This document shows, piece after piece, positions 1-7,396 of a stretch of 64,000 nt of DNA (positions are counted from its first letter, which is position 1; every line of letters begins with the position of its first letter). Origin of the DNA: Acrocarpospora phusangensis. Its GTDB lineage: Bacteria > Actinomycetota > Actinomycetes > Streptosporangiales > Streptosporangiaceae. Below the pieces are notes generated by a model. The model did not search any database. It was given only the letters and a program-made list of their open reading frames with translations, and had not been told where the DNA came from. The stretch is from positions 1 through 64,000 of the forward strand of contig NZ_BOOA01000026.1 in the NCBI RefSeq assembly GCF_016862995.1, written 5' to 3'. The translations under genes were made by a program, and so were the position numbers.

Positions 1-149
1 CGCAGCGCCATCCGTTCCAGGTCGGCCAGGTCCGGCTTGGCGTTGCCGTACGCGTTGGCGTCCAGGACGACCGCCGCCAGCCGGTCCCTGGCGCGGGCGT
101 CGAGCCGCAGCGCGGAGTCGGGGTGGGGATCGCGCGGACTGTCCGTCAT
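1..149 (-). CDS. Partial hypothetical protein, N-terminal end only
   Basis: Only the first 49-50 codons are in the window; the gene reads leftwards off the edge. It starts at an ATG on the minus strand at 149 and stays open to base 1. The visible protein has a short Asp/Pro-rich start and then a hydrophobic strand ending VVLDANAYGNAKPDL. A hydrophobic strand followed by Asp is how PIN-type ribonuclease domains often begin, but a single motif is too little to assign a family. The function is unknown; the reading frame itself is fairly secure because of codon use and the clean ATG. Confidence 0.5.
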   Translation of the reverse strand, partial: MTDSPRDPHPDSALRLDARARDRLAAVVLDANAYGNAKPDLADLERMAL

Positions 150-235
150 GACCGACATCTTCCCTGCCGGTGGGCGGGTGGGGAATGTGTCAGCCGATGA
201 CAGCAAGTCCTTCAACCGTACCCGCGCATGCCGCC

Positions 236-273
236 CGTAAGACGCGCACCGTCGCCACGGTGCGCGTCTTACG
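236..273 (-). terminator. Perfect hairpin downstream of the DUF6493 gene
   Basis: A perfect inverted repeat (left arm CGTAAGACGCGCACCGT, loop CGCC, right arm its exact complement) lies just past the stop codon of the minus-strand gene ending at 287. It is a GC-rich stem of about 17 bp without a long T-run, as is usual for actinobacterial terminators. It also separates this gene from the cut-off gene at the left edge. Confidence 0.75.
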
Positions 274-286
274 GTTGCGCGAAGAG

Positions 287-3200
287 CTACATGCGGGTGA
301 GCTGGTCCCGCAGGCGGACGCATTCACGGGCGAAACGGCTGTTCCGTCCACTGGCCGCGTGCGCGGAGACGGCGGGGATCTCCCCCCGCGCCTTCACCCA
401 GGCCGCCACGTCGGCGGCGAGCGCCACCGCCTCCGAGTACACGACCGTCGGCCGCTCGTCCTCCTCGGGCAGCAGGACCGGCAGCATGCTCCGGAGGATC
501 TCCCAGACCTGCTCGTGCCCGCCCTGGCGGGCGGCTTCGGTGAGACAGGCCAGCACCGGCCGCCCCTCGAACCAGGTACGCCGGATCAGCAGCGCGAGCT
601 GCCGCCCGACCGCCTCCGCCGGCAGATCCCCCCTGGCCGCCATGCGCAGCAGCAACGGCACCGCGTCCGGCGACCGCTCGGCCAGGAAGTACGCCAGGAT
701 GATCGCGGTCGCGTCCCCGACCGGCCCGTCCGCGTCGGCCAGCGCCGCCAGGTACGGCGGGTACACCCCCGGGTGGTTCCACTGGTAGAGCAGGTGGGGC
801 AGGTAGTTGACGGCGACGACCTCCCGGTGCGACGGCAGGACGGCCGGCCACCAGCCCATCGCGCCGCCGTGCTCGTCCCAGCGCCACGGTGACGGTTCCG
901 CCAGCAGGCCGTCGATGAGCTCGTGCCCGGTCGGCTCCGCCCGCAGCACCGGCCGCAGCCGGACCTGACCGACGTGTCCTGGTTCGCGCTCGTCGTAGAA
1001 ATACTCGCTGGCGCCCTCGACGTACCCCCACCTGAACCCGGCCTCCGGGTCGGGCAGGCCGCCGCCCGCCAGCCAGGTGGCGACCGAGGCGCCCGCCGGC
1101 GAGCCGATCTCGGCGGCGCGTTCCGCCGCTTCCGGGTGGCTGCCCCTCGGCACGCGCAGCAGAGCCTGCTGCAGGTCGGCGGGGAGCGGTTCGACGCCCG
1201 CCGCCGCGCAGACCTTCAGGCGGTCCACCAGGACGCCGGGGTCGAGATGGCCGCTCATCACAGTGGGCGTGGACAGCAGGACGGGCGGCAGCGTGCCCGC
1301 GCGCAGCGCGAGATACAGCTCGCTGAGCCGGTGCAGCAGGAACATGTCCGGCGGGGAGACCTGCTGGGGCTCCGGGATGCGGTGCCGCCTGCGGAACTCC
1401 ACGGCGGGATCGGGTGTCCGGGGCTCGCCGAACATCGGTCCCCAGCCGGAGTATCCGATCTGCACGGTGTAGTGGGGTTCGTCGGGACCCTCGGGGGGCA
1501 TGGGCAGCCCGTCCCGCATCGCCGCGATCCGTTCGGCCGAGACGCCGATCTCCTCGAGCTGGCGGAAGATCTCCGCACGCACGTGGTCGGGGAGCTCTCC
1601 GAACGCCCGCTCGCACTCCGCGTCCTCAGCCTCGGGGACGTCAGCCCCGGAAATGTCAGCCCCGGAAATGTCAGCCTTGGAAACCTCGGCGGCGGAAACG
1701 TCAGCGTCGGAGATCTCGGCTCCAGCTGATGCCTGGGACTCTTCCTGCTCCGCCGCGTACTGCCGCTCCAGCTCTGCCGCCTTCTCGGGCGACAGGACCC
1801 CGACGTGCACCGAGAAGCTCGTGTGCGCCCAGGGGTCGACCGGCTCCGGGTCGGGCATGCCGGGATCGGTGCCGGGGCTGATCACCTCTTTGGCCAGGGC
1901 GGCGATCCAGTCGGAGGAGTTGTGCCAGCGCTCCTGGCCGTACAGGTAGGGGTAGGAGTCCGTGAACGACGGCGCCAGCTGCTCGCGGAGGGCGGCGCGG
2001 TCCCGGCCGGCGTGCGCCACGACGTAGGCGAGCCAGCGTTCCGTGTCCACCCAGGTGGAGATGTTCCAGCCGCCCAGGGCGGGCTCGGGGAACGGGCCGG
2101 GTTCGGTGCGGGCGGGCAGGGTTCCCGGCGTGAACAGCTCCGGGTCCGCGCCCGCGGCGTCGCCGCCGAAGGTCGCGGCCACCTGCTCGCCGAGGTCCGC
2201 CGGCAGCAGGGGCACCGCGTCCGCGATCAGCGTCGCGTGGGGGGCGAAGAGCCTGGCGTGTTTGAGCGCGAGTTCGGCCGCGCGGCGCCGGACGTCGAAG
2301 GAGGTGTGGGCGAAGGCCGTGACGAGGGCCTGCGCCAGCTCCTCGACGGGCGCGTCCGCCGTCCGTACCGACTTGTCCAGCCAGGTCAGGCCCGCGCGGG
2401 CCAGCTTGGCCTCGGCGCGGAAGGTCAGCGCGCCGATCGCCTCCGCGACGTCGGCGCTGTCGTGCGGGCCGGTACGGCGCACCTGCGCCAGCGCCATGTC
2501 GGCGACTGGTCCCGGCGCGGCCGGCAGCAGCCGCAGATAGTCGCGCGCCCGGCCGGCGGACTCCTCCGGAGCCGGATCCACCAGCTCGTGCAGGCGTACG
2601 AAGAAGCGCAGGTTGACCGCGTCGCCGCCGCGCAGGAACCGGCTCACGCAGCCGTCCAGCAGTTCGGCGCGTGACAGCTTTCCGGCCGCCAGCAGCCGCT
2701 TGACGGCCGCCAGCCACGGCGTCGGCCGGGGATCCAGCCGTTCCTCCATGAGGGCCCTGCCCGCGCCCTCCGCCTCGAAGATCCGCGGCAGCATCGTGCC
2801 CATCAGCGGATCGTCGCGCACCACGCCGGCCGACAGCCACGCGATCACGAGCGGATCGTGCTTGGGCGGCTCGGCCCCGGAAGCCCGCAGCAGCGCCAGC
2901 ACCAGCGGCACCACCCGGTCCCGCCCGGTACGGATCTTCTCCGCCAGCCGGGCCGCCACGTCGGCCTGCCACTCGACCGGCCGGGCCGTCAGCACCCGGA
3001 TCACGTCGGTGAAGTCCCGCCGCTCCTCCCACCGCGGGTCGAACTCCCGGCGGGTCAGCCAGGCGGCCGCGGCGGCCGGTCCGGAGATCGTGCCCGCGCC
3101 CGTGACGCGCAGCAGCTTCCCGAACTCGGCGAGCGCCTCGCTCACCGCCTCGCGGATCTCCCAGTGGGTGTCCGTCCGCGCCCATGAGGGCCAGTTGTCC

Positions 3201-3400
3201 CTGTTCGAGCCGTACCCGTTGTCGCGGCCCCAGCTCTCCCTGGCCATCTCCAGGGCAGTCGTGCGTAACTCCTTCAGAAACCCCGGCAGCTCCTTGGCGA
3301 CCTCGGCCCGCTCCGCGTCGGTCAGCGCGATCACCCGGTCGGTCAGTTCGGCCGACTTGCGCCCGGTGATGAGGTCGCGGACCTCCTGCCACACGCTCAT
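287..3400 (-). CDS. DUF6493 family protein (large helical-repeat protein)
   Basis: A protein of about 1037 residues starting MSVWQEVRDLITG. The longer open frame upstream is the antisense shadow of the SWIM gene, so the internal ATG at 3400 is used; it overlaps the SWIM gene's stop codon as ATGA, which implies translational coupling. The sequence is Leu/Ala/Arg-rich with regularly spaced amphipathic segments, as expected for an alpha-solenoid, and it matches my memory of the actinobacterial DUF6493 family, which commonly sits beside a SWIM zinc-finger protein. No catalytic motif is visible. Around residues 560-590 there is a run of five-residue repeats (ISGAD-type). No signal peptide or membrane segment is seen. 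Its biochemical role is not known; the pairing suggests that it works with the SWIM protein. Confidence 0.75.
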   Translation of the reverse strand: MSVWQEVRDLITGRKSAELTDRVIALTDAERAEVAKELPGFLKELRTTALEMARESWGRDNGYGSNRDNWPSWARTDTHWEIREAVSEALAEFGKLLRVTGAGTISGPAAAAAWLTRREFDPRWEERRDFTDVIRVLTARPVEWQADVAARLAEKIRTGRDRVVPLVLALLRASGAEPPKHDPLVIAWLSAGVVRDDPLMGTMLPRIFEAEGAGRALMEERLDPRPTPWLAAVKRLLAAGKLSRAELLDGCVSRFLRGGDAVNLRFFVRLHELVDPAPEESAGRARDYLRLLPAAPGPVADMALAQVRRTGPHDSADVAEAIGALTFRAEAKLARAGLTWLDKSVRTADAPVEELAQALVTAFAHTSFDVRRRAAELALKHARLFAPHATLIADAVPLLPADLGEQVAATFGGDAAGADPELFTPGTLPARTEPGPFPEPALGGWNISTWVDTERWLAYVVAHAGRDRAALREQLAPSFTDSYPYLYGQERWHNSSDWIAALAKEVISPGTDPGMPDPEPVDPWAHTSFSVHVGVLSPEKAAELERQYAAEQEESQASAGAEISDADVSAAEVSKADISGADISGADVPEAEDAECERAFGELPDHVRAEIFRQLEEIGVSAERIAAMRDGLPMPPEGPDEPHYTVQIGYSGWGPMFGEPRTPDPAVEFRRRHRIPEPQQVSPPDMFLLHRLSELYLALRAGTLPPVLLSTPTVMSGHLDPGVLVDRLKVCAAAGVEPLPADLQQALLRVPRGSHPEAAERAAEIGSPAGASVATWLAGGGLPDPEAGFRWGYVEGASEYFYDEREPGHVGQVRLRPVLRAEPTGHELIDGLLAEPSPWRWDEHGGAMGWWPAVLPSHREVVAVNYLPHLLYQWNHPGVYPPYLAALADADGPVGDATAIILAYFLAERSPDAVPLLLRMAARGDLPAEAVGRQLALLIRRTWFEGRPVLACLTEAARQGGHEQVWEILRSMLPVLLPEEDERPTVVYSEAVALAADVAAWVKARGEIPAVSAHAASGRNSRFARECVRLRDQLTRM
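1635..1724. repeat. Six tandem 15-bp units encoding pentapeptides
   Basis: Six head-to-tail 15-bp units (for example GAAATGTCAGCCCCG at 1650-1664, repeated with one change at 1665-1679) lie inside the DUF6493 gene. On the coding strand they give five-residue units of the form [VI]S-x-A-[DE], such as ISGAD ISGAD VPEAE. The number of units probably varies between strains, as it does for other short in-frame tandem repeats. The segment resembles a very short pentapeptide-repeat stretch or a flexible acidic linker. Confidence 0.7.
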
Positions 3401-4737
3401 CCGGCCACCACCACGAGGGCGGCGCGGGCGACCATCCGGGCGGCCAGCACGTGTTTGCACGGTCCGCGCGAACCCCGGTGATCCCACCACCACGGGCAGG
3501 TGCACGACCCGTCGGCCAGCCCCACCTCCCGCACCCCGCCGTCCGTACGCACCCGCGCCGTCTCCCCCTCCACCTGTACGGCACCCGCCTCGACCAGCTT
3601 CCTGGCCGAGGTCAGCCGCGGATTGAGATGCTGCACGTGCTCCTTGTCGTAAGGCAGTTCGCGGTGGAAGTGGGCGGCGTCGGCCAGGTCGTACCCGACG
3701 CGGCCGGCCGTGCCGAGCTGGGTGAGGGCGGCCCGGACCCGCGCGACGGACAGGCCCGCGCGGTCGGCCAGCAGGCCGATCTCCACCTCCGGCTCGAAGT
3801 TGAGCAGCATGCCCACCACGTCGGCGTCGGACTCGGCCTCGTCGGTGGCGAGGTCGGCCAGGACCGCGCCCTCGCCGGAGAAGCCGCGCCAGCGTTCCGG
3901 CGAGAGCGCCAGGGTGTAGCGCATGCCGGGCAGTTCCAGCTCCCACGCGCTGGAGGCGGGGCCGTCGGTGGCGGCCGGGCCGTACACCCTGAGGCTTCTG
4001 GCGAAGCGGAGCAGGGGCAGGAGCGTGGCGAGCCGGCCGGCGCCGGACAGGCACACCCCGCCGGGGCCGGGGCGGTCGCCGACCCGCAGGTCCCGGCCGG
4101 TGGGGAAGACCCAGAGGGTGGCGTTGGCCCGCTTGGGCAGCGAGCGCAGGAAGCGCACCGCGTTGACGGCGGGCAGTTCGGCGCGCAGGTCCATGCCCGC
4201 CGCGATCACCTGCACCTCGGCGAAGCCGCGCAGCCACCGCTCCGGCAGCGGCACCTTCTTCTCCACGACCGCGCCGTCGAGGGTGGTCACGGTCAGCTCG
4301 TCCGCGCCGACGCCCAGGTGGAGGCCGTCGCGCGCGCCCACCCGGGCCAGCGCCTCCCGCAGCGGGCCGTTGACGTCCACGTTCGTCGTGCCCCGGTCGA
4401 AGACCTCGCCGTCCAGCGCGCCGCCGAGCAGGTCGAGCCGGGCGTAGACGCCGCCGCAGGCCGAGAACGACTCGAACCTGAGCCGGTCGCCGCCGCACGT
4501 CACCACGGGGTCGCGGGTCCAGCCGGGGCGCGGCTGGTGGTAGCGGGTGAGAGCCACGTCGGCCACCCCGAGCAGGGCGGCCGCGGCGGGCGCCGCCTGC
4601 GTCACCGCGCCGCTGAAGAACTTCGGCGCGAGGGCGGGACCGCTGAGCGCCGTCCCGCCGGACGTCGACAATCCCAGCCGCCCGTCCACCAGACGGGAGG
4701 GCGCGGTGTATCTGTAGGCCTGCGTCACACTTGTCAT
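3397..4737 (-). CDS. SWIM zinc-finger domain protein
   Basis: About 446 residues. Near the C-terminus is the zinc-binding SWIM pattern: C-T-C-P at the start, then about 12 residues and C-K-H (GSCTCPWWWDHRG followed by GPCKHVLA), that is CxC...CxH. SWIM domains bind DNA or proteins. The rest of the protein is a conserved region found with SWIM domains in actinobacteria but without a recognisable enzyme motif. The start chosen is the ATG at 4737 (MTSVTQAYRY); a GTG at 4761 would add eight residues, and neither has a strong ribosome-binding site. Its stop codon overlaps the ATG of the DUF6493 gene, so the two form a coupled pair of unknown function. Confidence 0.8.
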   Translation of the reverse strand: MTSVTQAYRYTAPSRLVDGRLGLSTSGGTALSGPALAPKFFSGAVTQAAPAAAALLGVADVALTRYHQPRPGWTRDPVVTCGGDRLRFESFSACGGVYARLDLLGGALDGEVFDRGTTNVDVNGPLREALARVGARDGLHLGVGADELTVTTLDGAVVEKKVPLPERWLRGFAEVQVIAAGMDLRAELPAVNAVRFLRSLPKRANATLWVFPTGRDLRVGDRPGPGGVCLSGAGRLATLLPLLRFARSLRVYGPAATDGPASSAWELELPGMRYTLALSPERWRGFSGEGAVLADLATDEAESDADVVGMLLNFEPEVEIGLLADRAGLSVARVRAALTQLGTAGRVGYDLADAAHFHRELPYDKEHVQHLNPRLTSARKLVEAGAVQVEGETARVRTDGGVREVGLADGSCTCPWWWDHRGSRGPCKHVLAARMVARAALVVVAG

Positions 4738-4776
4738 GCGCCGGACACTAGAGATCACCACCGACAGAATCGGGAC

Positions 4777-7329
4777 CTACTTGGAGCGCTTGGCGGCGGG
4801 TGATCCGCTGCCGCTCGACCGCTTGCGCTTACGATCCGTCTCCTCGCGCTGCTCGGTCCTTCCGGTTCTGACGGGAGTCTTCTGGGCGACGGTTTTGGTG
4901 GGTTTGGCGGGCTGGATCTTCGGGGTCTTGGGGACGGTGATCTGGGGGATGCCCGTCATGCTGATCGATCCCTGGTCGGGCAGGTTCGTCGTCGTCCCCT
5001 TGGCCTTGACGAACCGTCCGTCCACGATCTTCGGTCCGGGGGTCTTCGGCGCGAGAGGACGTGGGTGGTCACCCCAGCGGGCGGCCTCCTCCTCCGGGGT
5101 CAGCGCCGCGTCGCTGTCGAGATAGTCCTGGAACGCCTTCGGCTCGTCGTCCGCCGGCAGGTCCGGCTCCAGGAGCGCGGGCGGCAGGGACGGCTGGCTC
5201 TCCTGGCTCGACGCGTACCCGGTGTCCGGCGCGGGCGACTTCGCCTTCACGTTGAAGATGGCCCTGACCAGCGCGGTCCTGCCGCGTTCCGAGTCCAGCG
5301 CGTTCACCACCTGCTGCGGAACGGGGGGCGGGCCGGTGAACAGTGTGCGCAGCGTGTCCACATCCTGGAGCAGATCCGAGGTGGGCCACGGGTAGGTCGT
5401 CATGTGGGTGGCGAATCGCCGGTCGAAGACCGTCGGATAGACATCGTTGAGGATCAGCCAGCACTTGATGCAGCAGAGTTTGGAGACGCCCAGGTTGGCC
5501 CCCTTCTGCCTGGCCAGGGCGACGGCCAGTGCCTGCATCTCCGCATGGATCTGCTGCGGGGTGCCGTACCGCTTGGGGAGGTCGTCGTCGTAGGCGACGA
5601 CCCGGATGCGGCCGTGCTTCTCCTCCAGGTCGCGGAGGAAGGCGAGCGTCTTGCGCAGCCGGATCTTGGTGCGTTCGTGGGAACTCTTGATCGGCCGCTG
5701 ATCCGTTCTCTTCAAGCGCTCCGCCATGTGTCTCAGCAGACTCTGTTCCGCCTGTTCAGCTGCCGGGCCCCTCAACCGCGACGCCGCCAGCAGCGCCTCC
5801 AGGTCCTTCCACATGCCCTTGTCCGGCAAGTTGGCGCAGATGCCGATCTCGCGTTCCTTGTGGAGCACGGCGACGACCACACGGTCCGGCCAGTACGTGG
5901 TGAGCACGTCGGCCAGCCGGTCCAGCGAACGCGCGTAGCTGAGCGAATCGTCCTCGCCGAGCTTCTTCATCCAGTCCTTGTAGGACCCGTGCTCCGCGAG
6001 CAGCTCCCGCTGCCGCGCCTCTATCCGTTCCTTCAGCCAACCTTGGGCCGCCTGCCGTGTCGAGTTCCATTCGGGGAGGCTCTTGTCCTCGTCCATCGAC
6101 GCCAGATCCAACGTGGGGCCCTTGTTCGGCAACGCCTGGTTCTGGGTGAGAAGCGCGATCCTTTGCCGGACGGCCCCTCGGTCGGTCGACTTCAGAAACG
6201 GGTCCAGGGCGGCCGGGTTGTTGCGCGACGCCCAGCTGTATTCGCCCAGGACATCGAAAGCCCCGGTCGCGCGCACGTTCAGCGCCTTGCCGACGACCGC
6301 CCAGAACGGATCGGCCTGGTACGCGTGCGGCCCCAGCATCGCCAGCGTGTCCGTCGAGTCGGGAACGACTTCCCGGACCTTGGACAGCCAGTACCGCGCC
6401 ACCGGACCGGCGGGAGCGTCCGGGGAATCGAGCGTCCTGAGCAGTTCGGCCACCAGGTCGGGATTGTCGCTGACGAACTGCGCCAGAGCCGTCAGATTCC
6501 GGTACGACATCCGCCCCTTCAGCGCCGCGAACCTCGGCGGAATCTTCGGTTCCGGCGTCGGCGCGGCGATGACGGGCGTCGGGTCGTCGGACAGGATGTC
6601 GGCGGTGACGACGGGATCTTTCTCCTCCAGGACGAATTCGTCGTCATCCCGGATCACGACCTCCGTTTCGCGCGGAAGGAAATCGGTCTCCCGGTCCTTC
6701 GGTTCATCCTGGTCGAAGCTCTGGACCATTTCCTCGTCCGAGAACGCGTAATCCCCGTAGTTCTCGTCAGGTTGGGAGTCGGGAACCATGAACGGGCCGC
6801 CGAAGACGTCGTCGCGGGGCGGGGACTCCGGAATGACGATCCCACTGCCACGCCCTGTATTGCGCGCGTCGTCGCGGGGCGGGGAGTCCGGAATGAAGAT
6901 CCCAGTGTTGCGAGGCGGGGATTCCGGGATCACGATCCTGGTGCTGCGCGACGTGGTGCGGGGTGGCGAGTCCGGGATCACGATCTGCTGGCGGGGAGTC
7001 GGACGGGCCTGCGGTTTCGCGGGAATCTTCTGCGGTGGGGTTTTGCCCCGCACGATCGGCAGCGGCTGTTTCCTCGACCGGAAGATCGCCGGCGGGGATT
7101 CCTCGGACGAGTCCGAGTCGATGGCCTCGACCTCCTCCCGGTGAAAGATCGGGATGCCGTCGTCGTCGTGGTCGTCGGGGAATCGCGCCAGCCTCAGGGA
7201 CAGCGCGGACGTGGTCTTCTTGGGCTTTCGCTGCTTCTTCTCCGGAGTCGGCTTCGGCTCCGGCGCGCCCTGGACGTTCAGGACCCCCATCCTTCTCGGC
7301 GTCGAACCCGTGTTCTTCCATGTCGACAT
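4777..7329 (-). CDS. Large protein with deaminase-like domain, short linear repeats and basic tail
   Basis: A protein of about 850 residues. The start is the ATG at 7329 because AGGA lies just upstream; an in-frame extension lacks a site. Residues 1-115 are Pro/Lys-rich and disordered-looking. Residues 116-172 hold four copies of I-[VF]-I-P-[DE]-S-P-P-R, followed by a degenerate copy (MVPDSQPD). Residues 190-260 are acidic. Residues about 270-460 are helical. Residues about 480-640 look like a cytidine-deaminase fold: a strand pair (VVVAVLHKE, IGICAN), the zinc motif HAE at 595-597 and SKLCCIKC at 616-623, giving the H-A-E...C-x2-C ligands. The SKLCC-x-x-C wording recalls the OTT_1508-type deaminases described among toxin-like deaminases and in fungi; that is from memory. 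The tail is basic (DRKRKRSSGS...AAKRSK), like a bipartite nuclear localisation signal. No secretion signal or immunity gene is obvious. It follows the SARP regulator by 67 bp on the same strand. Confidence 0.6.
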   Translation of the reverse strand: MSTWKNTGSTPRRMGVLNVQGAPEPKPTPEKKQRKPKKTTSALSLRLARFPDDHDDDGIPIFHREEVEAIDSDSSEESPPAIFRSRKQPLPIVRGKTPPQKIPAKPQARPTPRQQIVIPDSPPRTTSRSTRIVIPESPPRNTGIFIPDSPPRDDARNTGRGSGIVIPESPPRDDVFGGPFMVPDSQPDENYGDYAFSDEEMVQSFDQDEPKDRETDFLPRETEVVIRDDDEFVLEEKDPVVTADILSDDPTPVIAAPTPEPKIPPRFAALKGRMSYRNLTALAQFVSDNPDLVAELLRTLDSPDAPAGPVARYWLSKVREVVPDSTDTLAMLGPHAYQADPFWAVVGKALNVRATGAFDVLGEYSWASRNNPAALDPFLKSTDRGAVRQRIALLTQNQALPNKGPTLDLASMDEDKSLPEWNSTRQAAQGWLKERIEARQRELLAEHGSYKDWMKKLGEDDSLSYARSLDRLADVLTTYWPDRVVVAVLHKEREIGICANLPDKGMWKDLEALLAASRLRGPAAEQAEQSLLRHMAERLKRTDQRPIKSSHERTKIRLRKTLAFLRDLEEKHGRIRVVAYDDDLPKRYGTPQQIHAEMQALAVALARQKGANLGVSKLCCIKCWLILNDVYPTVFDRRFATHMTTYPWPTSDLLQDVDTLRTLFTGPPPVPQQVVNALDSERGRTALVRAIFNVKAKSPAPDTGYASSQESQPSLPPALLEPDLPADDEPKAFQDYLDSDAALTPEEEAARWGDHPRPLAPKTPGPKIVDGRFVKAKGTTTNLPDQGSISMTGIPQITVPKTPKIQPAKPTKTVAQKTPVRTGRTEQREETDRKRKRSSGSGSPAAKRSK
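6766..6984 (-). repeat. Protein-level repeats IVIP[DE]SPPR
   Basis: Residues 116-188 of the deaminase-like protein contain IVIPDSPPR, IVIPESPPR, IFIPDSPPR, IVIPESPPR and a weaker MVPDSQPD. Spacers are 3-11 residues and rich in Arg, Asp and Thr. The DNA is also repetitive (the stretch around 6810-6840 recurs near 6870-6900). Such evenly spaced identical short motifs in a disordered segment usually act as multivalent docking or modification sites; the partner is unknown. Confidence 0.75.
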
Positions 7330-7396
7330 ATGTCCTAACCCCCAGCCGCGTACGATCTTGCGCCCCCATGATTCACGCACGCCACCGATCACGGAC

